Position numbers and translations under genes: made by a program. Positions 19,008-28,333 of a stretch of 64,000 nt of DNA are shown here, piece by piece; the first letter of the stretch is position 1, and the number at the start of each line of letters is the position of its first letter. A model generated the notes under the pieces. It made no database searches and was not told where the DNA came from. It saw nothing but the letters and a program-made list of their open reading frames with translations. The DNA is from JACCZX01 sp963786295 (GTDB taxonomy: Bacteria > Pseudomonadota > Gammaproteobacteria > Burkholderiales > Burkholderiaceae_F): contig CAWAYV010000034.1 of NCBI GenBank assembly GCA_963786295.1, positions 175,021 through 239,020 on the forward strand. Reading direction: 5' to 3'.

Positions 19008-19763
19008 ATGCGCATTCTTGTATCCAATGATGACGGTTACCTGGCGCCAGGTCTGATTGCGTTGGCCGACGCGATGCGGCCGCTGGGCGATGTCACCGTT
19101 GTCGCGCCCGAGCAAAACAGCAGCGGTGCCAGCAACTCGTTGACATTGAACCGGCCGCTAACGATCAGCCAGGCAGACAATGGATTCACGTTTATCAACG
19201 GCACTCCGAGCGACTGCGTGCATATCGCACTGACAGGGCTGCTCGAGCGGATGCCCGATCTGATCGTCTCCGGTATCAACAACGGTCAGAACATGGGCGA
19301 CGACACGATCTATTCGGGTACGGTCGCTGCGGCAATGGAAGGTTATCTGTTCGGCGTGCCTGCGATCGCGTTCTCGTTGCTCGACCGCGGTTTTGAGCAC
19401 CTTGACGTGGCGGCCGACGTGGCGCGTGAACTGGTCCAGCGCTACATTGATCGGCCGATTGAAGCGCCATTCTTATTGAACGTCAACGTGCCGAATCTGC
19501 CGCGTGATCAGATCAAAGGTATTGTCGGCACGCGTCTGGGCAAACGCCATCCGTCGGAGCCGGTCGTTCGCATGATGAACCCGCGCGGCGAGCCGATTTA
19601 CTGGATCGGTGCCGCGGGTGCGGCGCGCGAAGGCGGGCCGGGCACCGACTTTCATGCGACTGCGTCGGGCTATGTGTCGGTAACGCCGCTGCAGATCGAC
19701 CTGACGCACACCGATCAACTGACCAGCGTCAATGAGTGGCTTGCCGCCGGACCCGTTCGATGA
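19008..19763 (+). CDS. surE: 5'/3'-nucleotidase SurE
   Basis: A 251-residue stationary-phase nucleotidase/phosphatase. The metal site SNDDGYLAPG is at residues 5-14, with the Ser/Asn phosphate motif PEQNSSGASNS and NGTPSDCV further on. ATG 19008 places the motif at the normal position. It overlaps pcm by four bases (ATGA), and surE-pcm-nlpD is a conserved survival operon. Confidence 0.96.
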   Translation: MRILVSNDDGYLAPGLIALADAMRPLGDVTVVAPEQNSSGASNSLTLNRPLTISQADNGFTFINGTPSDCVHIALTGLLERMPDLIVSGINNGQNMGDDTIYSGTVAAAMEGYLFGVPAIAFSLLDRGFEHLDVAADVARELVQRYIDRPIEAPFLLNVNVPNLPRDQIKGIVGTRLGKRHPSEPVVRMMNPRGEPIYWIGAAGAAREGGPGTDFHATASGYVSVTPLQIDLTHTDQLTSVNEWLAAGPVR

Positions 19764-20452
19764 CCCGTTCGCACGTTAATAGCGGGACGGGCGATCAGAA
19801 TCCGAGCGGGCTGGTGTCCGCACGCGTACGCGACCGTATGGTCGAGCGCGTGCGCGAGCTCGGCGTGCGCGACGCCCGTGTGCTTGAAGCGTTGCGCATC
19901 GTGCCGCGACATTTGTTCGTCGACGAAGCGCTGGCCAGCCGTGCATATGAAGATACGGCTCTGCCGATCGGCCACGGACAGACGATTTCGCAGCCGTACA
20001 TCGTGGCGCGCACGGCTGAGTTGGCTCTTGAAGACCTGCCCGACGCGCGCGCCGCGCGCGTGCTCGAGGTCGGTACCGGCGGCGGTTATGCGGCTGCGGT
20101 GCTCGCGCAACTATTCGGTGAAGTCGTCAGCATCGAGCGTTTACGTGCGTTGCATGAACGTGCGCGCGAAAACCTGCGGCCGCTGCGCTTGTCCAATGTG
20201 CGGCTGATATTTGGCGACGGTGCGCAAGGGGTCGCGGCCGCTGCGCCGTATCACTGCATCGTTGCCGCAGCGGCCGCGGACGAAATTCCGCCGGCATGGA
20301 TCGAACAGCTGGAAGTCGGTGGCCGCATTGTGGCGCCCGTGGGAACATGGAATCAGCATTTGACGATTGCAATTAAGGATGCGGACGGACGCGTGCAAAA
20401 GAGCCGCAAGGAGCCGGTACGCTTCGTCCCTTTGCGCGGCGGTGTCGCCTAA
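19760..20452 (+). CDS. pcm: Protein-L-isoaspartate O-methyltransferase
   Basis: A 230-residue SAM-dependent enzyme that starts repair of isoaspartyl residues in aged proteins. It has the family signature GHGQTISQPYIVA and the SAM loop VLEVGTGGGYAAA. ATG 19760 overlaps the surE stop. It is followed after 12 bases by nlpD. Confidence 0.95.
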   Translation: MTRSHVNSGTGDQNPSGLVSARVRDRMVERVRELGVRDARVLEALRIVPRHLFVDEALASRAYEDTALPIGHGQTISQPYIVARTAELALEDLPDARAARVLEVGTGGGYAAAVLAQLFGEVVSIERLRALHERARENLRPLRLSNVRLIFGDGAQGVAAAAPYHCIVAAAAADEIPPAWIEQLEVGGRIVAPVGTWNQHLTIAIKDADGRVQKSRKEPVRFVPLRGGVA

Positions 20453-20464
20453 GGTGCTTTCAGA

Positions 20465-21346
20465 ATGACAAGCAGGTCGATCATCAGATGGTGCGCGCTC
20501 CTTCCGGCGCTGGCCGTAGCGGCGTGCGCGAGCCAGCGGCCGGCCCCGGTGGCGGATCGCTCGGGACGCACTCCGGCCACAGCGGCGCCCGCCGCTGCGC
20601 CAGCTGTTGTGCGCTCAGCTAAAGACGGCATCTACGTCGCGCAGCGCGGCGATACCCTTCAGAACGTTGCCCTCGCGTTCGGAGTCGATCAAAAAGACCT
20701 GGCGCGCTGGAACGCTATCGCCGAGCCCGGTGTACTGATTCCTGGACAAACGCTACGTGTTACTCCACCGGCGGACGTGGCGACAGTGAGCCCGATCACG
20801 CGCGGCGGGCAGGTCGAAGTTCGTCCGCTGCCGCCACCGGGCGCATCGACGCCGGGAACAACGGCTCCGTTGCCGCCAGCCGCATTGCCGCCGACCGGAC
20901 CGTCGCCCGCAGTACCCCCGGTCGCAGCAGCGCCACCGACGGCGCCGCCCGAGCCATCGCGTGCGCCGTCCTCGTCGCTGCCTTGGCTTTGGCCGACCTC
21001 CGGCAAAGTCATCGAGACATTCGATGATCCGCGCAACAAGGGTATCGATATCGCGGGGAACGAAGGTGCGCCGGTCCAAGCCGCGGCCGATGGCGAGGTG
21101 GTCTATGTAGGCAGTGCGGTGCGCGGTTACGGCAATCTGGTGATTGTTCGCCATAGCGATGACTTCATCACCGCGTATGCGCATAACCGAAAGGTGTTGG
21201 TCGCCGAGAAGCAATCAGTTAAACGCGGACAGCCGATCGCCGAGCTCGGACGCTCGGATGCAGACCGCCCAAAGCTGCACTTTGAAATTCGGCATCAAGG
21301 CAAACCGGTCGATCCGCTCAAGTATCTTCCTGCGCGGTCGCAGTGA
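20465..21346 (+). CDS. nlpD: NlpD-like LysM/LytM lipoprotein
   Basis: A 293-residue outer-membrane lipoprotein: signal peptide with lipobox LAVAAC (Cys21), a LysM domain (YVAQRGDTLQNVALAFG, about 57-100), a Pro/Ala-rich linker, and a LytM/M23 domain (about 175-290). NKGIDIAG replaces the catalytic HxxxD form, as in E. coli NlpD, so it should activate an amidase rather than cut peptidoglycan itself. rpoS, usually the next gene, is missing here. Confidence 0.92.
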   Translation: MTSRSIIRWCALLPALAVAACASQRPAPVADRSGRTPATAAPAAAPAVVRSAKDGIYVAQRGDTLQNVALAFGVDQKDLARWNAIAEPGVLIPGQTLRVTPPADVATVSPITRGGQVEVRPLPPPGASTPGTTAPLPPAALPPTGPSPAVPPVAAAPPTAPPEPSRAPSSSLPWLWPTSGKVIETFDDPRNKGIDIAGNEGAPVQAAADGEVVYVGSAVRGYGNLVIVRHSDDFITAYAHNRKVLVAEKQSVKRGQPIAELGRSDADRPKLHFEIRHQGKPVDPLKYLPARSQ

Positions 21347-21383
21347 CCCTGGTTCTGGTTTCGCAGTGACACCGGTTCTGGTC
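21338..21383 (+). repeat. 23-bp imperfect tandem repeat at the nlpD stop
   Basis: Two adjacent 23-base copies (21338-21360 and 21361-21383) match at 20 of 23 positions. Each contains CGCAGTGAC: the first carries the nlpD stop TGA and the second the GTG start of the exonuclease gene. It looks like a small local duplication that separated the two genes. Confidence 0.75.
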
Positions 21384-22161
21384 TTTGACATCGAGACGAT
21401 TCCCGATATCGCAGGGTTGCGGCGGCTGCGCGCCGATTGGCGCGATCTGGCCGACGCGGAGGTTGCAGAGTTTGCATTGAACGAGCGGCGCGAGAAAACC
21501 GGCGGCGATTTTCTGCCGCTGTATTTGCAGCGCATCGTTACGATCTCGTGCGTGCTGCGCAATGAAGCCGGCTTCAGAGTTGGCTCGATCGGCGCGGCGG
21601 GCGACCCTGAGGCGACGCTAATCCAGAGCTTTTTTGGAATGATCGATCGGCACACACCGCAGATCGTCAGTTGGAATGGCAGCTCGTTTCGACCTTCCAG
21701 TGTTGCACTATCGCGGCCTGCTGGCGGGTGTTTCGGCGGCGCGCTACTGGGAGCTCGGCGTGGACGATCCCGAGTTTCGCTACAACAATTACATCGGCCG
21801 TTATCACACGCGTCACATTGACTTGATGGACGTACTTGCGCTGTACCAATCGCGTGCGAACGCGCCGCTGGACGTTCTGTCTAGGCTTGCCGGCTACCCG
21901 GGCAAGCTCGGCATGGACGGCAGCCAGGTGTGGCAGGCTTACCGCGACGGCCAGATCGAGCAGATCAGAAGCTATTGCGAAACCGACGTCGTCAACACGT
22001 ATTTGCTGTTCAACCGTTTTCAAAGAATGCGCGGCGTGTTGAACGACGTGCAGCACGCCGCCGAGGAAGCCTTGGTGCGTGAATCGCTGCAGGGCCTGCC
22101 GGCGCCGCATTGGCGCGAATACCTGGAGGCCTGGCCGGCCGCCGCTGCGGCAGCGAACTAG
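21366..22161 (+). CDS. Predicted PolB-like 3'-5' exonuclease, one inserted base
   Basis: A DnaQ-fold exonuclease of about 264 residues. The N-terminus VLVFDIETIPD gives the Exo I Asp/Glu pair, IVSWNGSRFDLPVL the Exo II region, and RSYCETDVVNTYLLF the Exo III Asp. The frame breaks near 21682-21688 in AGCTCGTTTC; dropping one T joins WNGSRFDLP. The GTG at 21366 lies in the second copy of a tandem repeat. It belongs to a family found near rlmD and ndk in betaproteobacteria; its DNA repair role is inferred only. Confidence 0.82.
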
Positions 22162-22167
22162 TCAACG

Positions 22168-23520
22168 GTGCGTGGCGAACGATTCGAGGTCGTGGTCGAG
22201 TCCCTCGACCAGGAAGGACGCGGCGTCGCCCATCGCGAGGGCAAGGCGGTGTTCATCGAAGGTGCGCTGCCGGGCGAGACCGTCGTTTACGAAGTACTGC
22301 GCCAGAAGGCGAGGTACGAGTCCGGCCGCGCGATCGAGATTGCACACGAGTCCGCGTTGCGCGTGGTACCGCGGTGTCCGCACGCCGGCCTGCATGTCGG
22401 CGCGTGTGGTGGCTGTTCGATGCAGCACATCGACGCACGCGCGCAGGTCGCGATGAAGCAGCGTGTCCTGGAAGACACACTTTGGCACGTCGGTCGCGTT
22501 CGTCCGCAGATGCTGCTACGGCCCGTAGCAGGGCCATCCTGGCGCTACCGACATCGCGCCCGGTTAGCTGTTCGATACGTTGCAAAGAAGAACGGCGTGC
22601 TGGTGGGGTTTCACGAACGTGCGAGCAGTTATGTGGCCGATATTCATCAATGCGAAGTCGTGCCCAGAAAGATCAGTGACCTCCTGCTCCCGCTGCGGGA
22701 CCTCGTTTCGTCGCTGACGTTGCGCGACCGTTTGCCTCAAATCGAACTTGCCATCGGCGGATCGACTGTCGTGCTGGTCTTTCGCGTGCTGCAGCAGCTA
22801 ACAGCGGCAGATGGCGCATTACTGCGCGAATTCGGACTGATGCATGCTGTCGGCATCTGGTTACAGCCGGCCGGGCCTGCGTCGGCCGTGCCGCTCGATG
22901 ACGATCAGCCTCAGCGACTCGAGTTGTTGTTGCCGGAATTCGGCGTCGCGTTACCTTTTTTGCCGACCGACTTCACGCAGGTCAATCACCGCATCAACGA
23001 AGTCTTGGTTTCGCGCGTGCTGCGTCTGCTGGCACCGAACTCGACCGATGTGGTCGCGGACTTTTTCTGCGGCCTCGGCAACTTCACTTTGCCATTGGCC
23101 ACACGCGTGCGAAAGGTAATTGGATTGGAAGGCAGTGCATTCCTGGTCGAGCGCGCGCGCGAAGCCGCGGCTCACAACGGGTTGACAAATCGCACTCAAT
23201 TCGAAATGCGCAACCTGTTTGAATTTACGGCCGACGACTGGCGCGGCCTCGTCGACCGCGCTGGAGCGATCGACAAGGTACTGATCGATCCGCCGCGCGA
23301 AGGTGCGCTGGCACTCGTGCAGGCGCTCGCGGACACATCGGTGCCGTCGCAGCGGCCAGCAAGGGTCGTTTATGTGTCATGCAACCCGGCGACGCTAGCC
23401 CGCGATTGCAACGTGATGGTTAATCACGGCGGCTGGGTGTTGCGCGCGGCAGGCGTCGTCAACATGTTTCCGCACACGTCGCACGTCGAGTCGATCGCGT
23501 TGCTGGAGCCGGCAGCCTAG
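22168..23520 (+). CDS. rlmD: 23S rRNA (uracil-1939-C5) methyltransferase RlmD
   Basis: A 450-residue SAM-dependent RNA m5U methyltransferase. An N-terminal TRAM domain (about 1-60) precedes the iron-sulfur Cys set CPHAGLHVGACGGC, the SAM motif DFFCGLGNFTLPLA, and the catalytic SCNPATLARD at the C-terminal end. A GTG start at 22168 follows the exonuclease stop by six bases. The active-site Cys and 4Fe-4S ligands all appear present. Confidence 0.94.
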   Translation: MRGERFEVVVESLDQEGRGVAHREGKAVFIEGALPGETVVYEVLRQKARYESGRAIEIAHESALRVVPRCPHAGLHVGACGGCSMQHIDARAQVAMKQRVLEDTLWHVGRVRPQMLLRPVAGPSWRYRHRARLAVRYVAKKNGVLVGFHERASSYVADIHQCEVVPRKISDLLLPLRDLVSSLTLRDRLPQIELAIGGSTVVLVFRVLQQLTAADGALLREFGLMHAVGIWLQPAGPASAVPLDDDQPQRLELLLPEFGVALPFLPTDFTQVNHRINEVLVSRVLRLLAPNSTDVVADFFCGLGNFTLPLATRVRKVIGLEGSAFLVERAREAAAHNGLTNRTQFEMRNLFEFTADDWRGLVDRAGAIDKVLIDPPREGALALVQALADTSVPSQRPARVVYVSCNPATLARDCNVMVNHGGWVLRAAGVVNMFPHTSHVESIALLEPAA

Positions 23521-23647
23521 GGTGAAATGGGCGGCGCGGCCAACCGGCTGCGTGTTAACATTTCAGGCTAAGTTGCGCGTCGCAAGTCATTCATTTGTCG
23601 AGCTTTTTCTTTGCTCGGCGCCAATAAAAATAGGGAAAAGGCAGCAC

Positions 23648-24073
23648 ATGGCGGTGGAACGAACATTGTCGATCATCAAACCAGATGCGGTCGCTAAGAA
23701 TGTCATCGGGCAGATTTACTCTCGCTTCGAGTCCAGTGGTTTGAAGGTGATCGCAGCGAAAATGGTCGCGCTGTCGCGCGCCGAAGCGGAAGGCTTTTAT
23801 GCGGTGCATCGCGAGCGGCCGTTCTTCAAGGACCTGGTGACGTTCATGGTCTCCGGGCCGGTGATGGTGCAGGTGCTCGAAGGCGACAATGCGATCGCCA
23901 AGAACCGGGAGCTGATGGGTGCGACCGATCCGAAGAAAGCGACCGCCGGCACGATCCGCGCGGATTTTGCGGACAGTATCGACGCCAATGCCGTGCACGG
24001 CTCGGACGGTGCCGCGACGGCAGAATTCGAGATCGAATATTTTTTTGCGCAGATGAATATTTACTCCCGCTAG
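23648..24073 (+). CDS. ndk: Nucleoside diphosphate kinase
   Basis: A 141-residue NDP kinase, with the N-terminal ERTLSIIKPDAV and the active-site NAVHGSDG containing the phosphohistidine (about residue 117). It balances NTP pools. ATG 23648 follows AAAAGG and gives the exact family length; the open frame upstream to 23522 is not conserved. Confidence 0.97.
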   Translation: MAVERTLSIIKPDAVAKNVIGQIYSRFESSGLKVIAAKMVALSRAEAEGFYAVHRERPFFKDLVTFMVSGPVMVQVLEGDNAIAKNRELMGATDPKKATAGTIRADFADSIDANAVHGSDGAATAEFEIEYFFAQMNIYSR

Positions 24074-24087
24074 GTCGAGCTTTTGCA

Positions 24088-25209
24088 ATGTCGCGCGTGA
24101 ACCTGCTCGATTTCGACGCTGCCCAGTTGGCGGCGTACGTAGACGCGCTCGGTGAAAAGCCGTTTCGCGGGCGGCAGCTGTTGCGTTGGATACACCGGCG
24201 CGGAGCGCGCGAGTTCGACGCGATGTCGGATCTTGCAAAGTCGCTGCGCGCCAAGCTGTCGCAACAGGCGCACATCAGTTGCCCGGGTGTGTTGAGCGAC
24301 GTAGTTGCCGCCGATGGCACCCGCAAGTGGCTGCTTGATGTCGGGCTCGGCAACGCGATCGAAGCAGTGTTTATTCCGGAAGAAGATCGCGGTACGTTGT
24401 GCATATCGACGCAGGCCGGATGTGCGGTCAATTGCGTGTTCTGCTCCACTGGTCGGCAGGGCTTCAATCGCAATCTGACGACGGCCGAGATCATCGGCCA
24501 ACTTTGGATGGCCGAGCACATGCTGCGTGCGGGGGCCGGCGCCGGTGATAACGATCGCGATCGCGTCATTTCCAACGTGGTCCTGATGGGAATGGGCGAG
24601 CCGCTGCAAAACTACGACGCCGTGCTGCCGGCGCTAAGGTTGATGCTGGACGACAACGCCTACGGCCTGTCGCGCCGGCGCGTCACTGTCTCGACGTCCG
24701 GCATGGTGCCGTTGATCGATCGTTTGGCTGTGGACTGCCCAGTTGCGCTGGCGGTCTCGCTGCATGCATCGAACGATGCGTTGCGCGACACCCTGGTGCC
24801 GCTGAACAGAAAGTACCCGCTGCACGAGTTGCTCGCCGCGTGCCGTCGCTATTTGCGCACCGCACCGCGCGACTTCATCACGTTCGAGTATGTAATGCTC
24901 GACGGCGTCAACGACAGCGATCGGCATGCGGCCGAGCTGGTCGCACTGGTCGCTGACGTGCCGTGCAAGTTCAACCTGATTCCGTTCAATCCGTTTCCGC
25001 AGTCGGGATTCGAGCGCTCATCGGGGGAACGCATCCGTGCGTTTGCGCAACACTTGGCGGACGCCGGAATTGTCACTACCACGCGCAGAACACGCGGTGA
25101 CGATATCGACGCGGCGTGCGGTCAACTGGCAGGCGATATTCGTGATCGAACGCGCGTTAGTGACCGCACAGCCCGCAGAGTCATTCCGTTAACGGCAAGC
25201 GCGCGCTAG
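24088..25209 (+). CDS. rlmN: Dual-specificity rRNA/tRNA m2A methyltransferase RlmN
   Basis: A 373-residue radical-SAM enzyme that methylates A2503 of 23S rRNA and A37 of some tRNAs. It has the cluster motif CAVNCVFCSTG, GMGEPLQNYD, and a late TTRRTRGDDIDAACGQL with the catalytic Cys. It follows ndk directly and precedes pilF, the typical betaproteobacterial order. Confidence 0.96.
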   Translation: MSRVNLLDFDAAQLAAYVDALGEKPFRGRQLLRWIHRRGAREFDAMSDLAKSLRAKLSQQAHISCPGVLSDVVAADGTRKWLLDVGLGNAIEAVFIPEEDRGTLCISTQAGCAVNCVFCSTGRQGFNRNLTTAEIIGQLWMAEHMLRAGAGAGDNDRDRVISNVVLMGMGEPLQNYDAVLPALRLMLDDNAYGLSRRRVTVSTSGMVPLIDRLAVDCPVALAVSLHASNDALRDTLVPLNRKYPLHELLAACRRYLRTAPRDFITFEYVMLDGVNDSDRHAAELVALVADVPCKFNLIPFNPFPQSGFERSSGERIRAFAQHLADAGIVTTTRRTRGDDIDAACGQLAGDIRDRTRVSDRTARRVIPLTASAR

Positions 25210-25218
25210 AGGGAACAC

Positions 25219-26031
25219 ATGGACTTACGCCCAATGATCTGTGCGGCGTTAGCGTCGCTAGGCGCCGCCTGCACTACGACGACGACGACCACCGTCAGCA
25301 ATGACGGGTCGTCGACGATCACCAACGAGCGGTCGTCAAAAAAAGTCACCGAGGCCGACCTGCGTCACCGTGCTCGCGCCCGCACCGATCTGGCCGCCGG
25401 GTATTACCGCAATGGCCAGCTGGCGGTAGCGCTGGATGAAGCGCGCCGCGCCGCCGCGATGGACCCAAACTACGCGGAAGCGTACGGCTTGCTCGGGCTC
25501 ATTTATATGGACATGAACGAAAAACGCAACGCGGAGGAGAATTTTCAGCGCGCGTTGAAGCTCGACCCCACTAACTCTGAGTTGAACAACAATTACGGCT
25601 ACTTTCTATGCCACACCGGGCGCGAACGAGAGTCGATCGAATACTTCAATCAAGCGATTCGCGATCCGCTTTATCGCACGCCCGCCCGTGCGAATCAGAA
25701 CGCCGGCGCTTGCTTGATGAGGATCAAGGACTACGCAGGGGCAGAGCGCTACTTGCGGCGCTCGTTCGAGCTCGATGCCGGGATGGCCGTGCCGAAGTTT
25801 CTGCTGGCGCAGCTGTATCTCGCGACGAATCAGGTCGACAAAGCCACTTTTTATTACAACGTTCTGGCCAAGTCGATCGAGTCGTCGGCCGAGAGCTTAT
25901 GGCTCGGTTTGCGGGTAGCGCGCGCCAACGCGGACCTGCGTACTGAAACCCAGCTTGCAAATGAATTGAAGCAGCGCTTTCCGCAGTCGCCAGAAGCAGC
26001 AGCGCTGGCACGCGGCGATTTCAATGAATGA
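25219..26031 (+). CDS. pilF: Type IV pilus biogenesis lipoprotein PilF/PilW
   Basis: A 270-residue TPR lipoprotein, which in relatives pilots the PilQ secretin to the outer membrane. The signal peptide ends in LGAAC (Cys18), followed by a Thr run, then about six TPR repeats including YAEAYGLLGLIYMDMNE and NNNYGYFLCHTGRE. It overlaps the rodZ start by eight bases. Pilus function is inferred from family and position; no other pil genes are in the window. Confidence 0.88.
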   Translation: MDLRPMICAALASLGAACTTTTTTTVSNDGSSTITNERSSKKVTEADLRHRARARTDLAAGYYRNGQLAVALDEARRAAAMDPNYAEAYGLLGLIYMDMNEKRNAEENFQRALKLDPTNSELNNNYGYFLCHTGRERESIEYFNQAIRDPLYRTPARANQNAGACLMRIKDYAGAERYLRRSFELDAGMAVPKFLLAQLYLATNQVDKATFYYNVLAKSIESSAESLWLGLRVARANADLRTETQLANELKQRFPQSPEAAALARGDFNE

Positions 26032-26920
26032 ACAGGATTTCGTGTCCGACGAGCGCGCAGTCGCCGCGCAAAGTGCGGTCGAGGCGCCTGGTCCGGAGGA
26101 TTCAGCGCCTGCAAGCTACGGCGCGCGGCTCGCGTGGCAGCGCCAAGGTGCGGGTCTAAGCGTCACCGACGTGGCGGCTAGCTTGCGCCTGCACCCGAAT
26201 CAGATACGCGCGATCGAACAAGAAGATCTGGCACGCCTGCCTGCACCGGCGTACGTACGCGGCTTCATTCGCAGTTACGCGCGTGTGCTCAATATCGATC
26301 CGGCGCCGCTGCTGAGCGATCTGAACGCAAAGCTCGCGCCGGCGCGCGAATCGGTCGTCGACGGCATGGCGACGGATTATGCTGCCGCGCGCGCTGCCGG
26401 ACGCGAACGCATGCTTCCGCAGTGGGCGATCGGCATCGCATTGGTCGTCTTGACTGCGCTTGGACTAATCGGTTGGCAAGCCACACAGCAGTCGGCGCCC
26501 GCGCCGGCGCCGCCAGAGGCTTTGGCGGTGTCGGCCGCGCCACCCACACCCGCACCAGCGCTCGCGACCGACGCTACGGCATCGCCCGTGAGCGAAGCAT
26601 CCGCTGCTCCCGCTGATCCAATACCGGCGCCGGCCGAAGTAGCCGAGCCCACCGTCAGGCCGAGCGTCATCGCGACTGGTGCCGCTCCCACACTCGCGCT
26701 GCGCTTCAATGGCGCGTCGTGGGCCGAGGTAACCGATCGCAACGGCAAGATCTTGTTGTCGCAACTGAACGCAGCGGGAGCCGAGCACGCGCTCGATGGC
26801 GAGTTGCCGTTGACGGTCGTGATTGGCGATGCGAACTTCGCCTCAGTTGAAGTTCGCGGTGCCGCGTTTAGTTTGCAGCCGTTTACGCGTAACAACGTCG
26901 CGCGCTTCGTCATTAAATAG
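26024..26920 (+). CDS. rodZ: RodZ-like cytoskeletal/helix-turn-helix protein
   Basis: A 298-residue bitopic membrane protein. The N-terminal Xre-type HTH (GARLAWQRQGAGLSVTDVA, about 30-95) binds MreB in E. coli; one membrane span lies at about 137-155 (WAIGIALVVLTALGLIGW), then a Pro/Ala-rich linker and a C-terminal DUF4115 domain (LRFNGASWAEVTDRNGKIL). It supports rod shape. The stop is followed at once by a dispersed repeat element. Confidence 0.9.
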   Translation: MNEQDFVSDERAVAAQSAVEAPGPEDSAPASYGARLAWQRQGAGLSVTDVAASLRLHPNQIRAIEQEDLARLPAPAYVRGFIRSYARVLNIDPAPLLSDLNAKLAPARESVVDGMATDYAAARAAGRERMLPQWAIGIALVVLTALGLIGWQATQQSAPAPAPPEALAVSAAPPTPAPALATDATASPVSEASAAPADPIPAPAEVAEPTVRPSVIATGAAPTLALRFNGASWAEVTDRNGKILLSQLNAAGAEHALDGELPLTVVIGDANFASVEVRGAAFSLQPFTRNNVARFVIK

Positions 26921-26925
26921 CGGCC

Positions 26926-27032
26926 CGATGAAAAAGGTAGCGAGCAGGCCCGAGGTTGCGTCGAGGAGCGCCGGCGTCCGGAGGTACGTTGAGTACCGCA
27001 AACGCAAGATCGGGACGCGGAGTAGTTTTGCA
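26926..27032 (+). repeat. Dispersed intergenic element, copy A (upstream of ispG)
   Basis: About 107 bases filling the rodZ-ispG gap. It shares GCAAGATCGGG-CGCG-AGTAGTTTTGCA with copy B near 34534-34562 (27 of 29 positions) and a related GATGAAAAAGGTAGCGAGC head. Between the blocks is a variable hairpin (GGTAC at 26983-26987 and GTACC at 26993-26997). It is not coding in any convincing frame. Confidence 0.75.
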
Positions 27033-27043
27033 TTGGGTCGCTA

Positions 27044-28330
27044 ATGAATAGACCGGTGGAGCTGCCAAATTGCTTGCCGCAAGCCGCGCAACCCGCGTCC
27101 CGGCGGCCAACTCGGCAGATTAAGGTGGGCTGGGCCGATCGCGTCGTTCGCATCGGCGGCGACGCGCCGGTGGTCGTGCAATCGATGACCAACACCGATA
27201 CCGTGGACGCGATCGCGACTGCGATTCAGGTGAAGCAACTCACACAGGCCGGATCGGAGATCGTGCGGATCACTGTTAACTCACCCGAAGCTGCTGCCGA
27301 AGTCGCGTCGATTCGCGAGCAGCTGGACAAAATGGGAATCGATGTTCCGCTGGTCGGCGATTTTCACTACAACGGCCACAAACTGTTAACGCAGTTTCCC
27401 GCGTGCGCGCAAGCATTGTCGAAGTACCGCATCAATCCCGGCAACGTCGGTCGTGGCGCAAAGGGCGGCGACAACTTCGCACAGATGATCGAAGTCGCGT
27501 GCCGTTATCGCAAGCCGGTGCGCATTGGTGTCAACTGGGGGAGTCTCGATCAGGAGCTGCTCGCGAAAATGATGGATGAGAATGCGCAACGTACCGATCC
27601 GCTCGATGCGAAGAGTGTGCTGCGTGAAGCGCTGGTCCAATCGGCCATTGCAAGCGCCGAGCGCGCCGAAGCGCTGGGCCTCGGCGAAGACATGATCTGC
27701 CTGTCGGCCAAAGTCAGTGGCGTTCAGGACTTGATTGCTGTTTATCGAGAGCTGTCGCGCCGCTGCGACTATCCGCTGCATCTCGGCCTGACCGAAGCGG
27801 GAATGGGCAGCAAGGGCATTGTCGCGTCGACGGCGGCATTGTCGGTGCTGCTGCAGGAAGGCATCGGCGACACCATCCGCATTTCGCTGACGCCGGCGCC
27901 CGGAGAATCGCGGACGACCGAGGTGCAGGTCGCGCAGGAAATTTTGCAGACGGTCGGGCTGCGCGCGTTCACGCCGATGGTCGTCGCGTGTCCGGGCTGC
28001 GGGCGCACTACCAGCACGTTCTTTCAGGAGCTGGCCGACGACATTCAATCGTGGTTGCGCGCGCAGATGCCGCTCTGGCGGGCGGACTATCCCGGTGTCG
28101 AGTCGATGACCGTCGCTGTAATGGGCTGCGTCGTCAACGGTCCAGGTGAGAGCAAGCACGCGAATATTGGTATCAGCCTGCCCGGCTCGGGCGAAGCGCC
28201 GGTGGCACCGGTCTTCGTAGACGGCGTTCGCACCGTAACGTTGAAGGGCGAGCGCATCGCCGCGGAGTTCCAAGCGATTGTTGACGAGTACGTACGCCGT
28301 ACGTACGCAGCAACTCCAGCGCATCATTAA
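27044..28330 (+). CDS. ispG: 4-hydroxy-3-methylbut-2-en-1-yl diphosphate synthase (IspG)
   Basis: A 428-residue iron-sulfur enzyme of the MEP isoprenoid pathway. The start IKVGWADRVVRIGGDAPVVVQSMTNTDT is typical. The cluster Cys ligands are CPGCGRT (about residue 316) and GCVVNGPGE (about residue 362). A roughly 24-residue N-terminal extension before the conserved part is common in betaproteobacteria. The promoter region is occupied by repeat element A, and hisS follows after three bases. Confidence 0.95.
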   Translation: MNRPVELPNCLPQAAQPASRRPTRQIKVGWADRVVRIGGDAPVVVQSMTNTDTVDAIATAIQVKQLTQAGSEIVRITVNSPEAAAEVASIREQLDKMGIDVPLVGDFHYNGHKLLTQFPACAQALSKYRINPGNVGRGAKGGDNFAQMIEVACRYRKPVRIGVNWGSLDQELLAKMMDENAQRTDPLDAKSVLREALVQSAIASAERAEALGLGEDMICLSAKVSGVQDLIAVYRELSRRCDYPLHLGLTEAGMGSKGIVASTAALSVLLQEGIGDTIRISLTPAPGESRTTEVQVAQEILQTVGLRAFTPMVVACPGCGRTTSTFFQELADDIQSWLRAQMPLWRADYPGVESMTVAVMGCVVNGPGESKHANIGISLPGSGEAPVAPVFVDGVRTVTLKGERIAAEFQAIVDEYVRRTYAATPAHH

Positions 28331-28333
28331 GTC

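Noticed and set aside
24595..24625. Third copy of the dispersed element (CTGCAAAACTACG on the reverse strand)
   Set aside because: It lies within the conserved GEPLQNYD codons of rlmN and the similarity ends at that short match.
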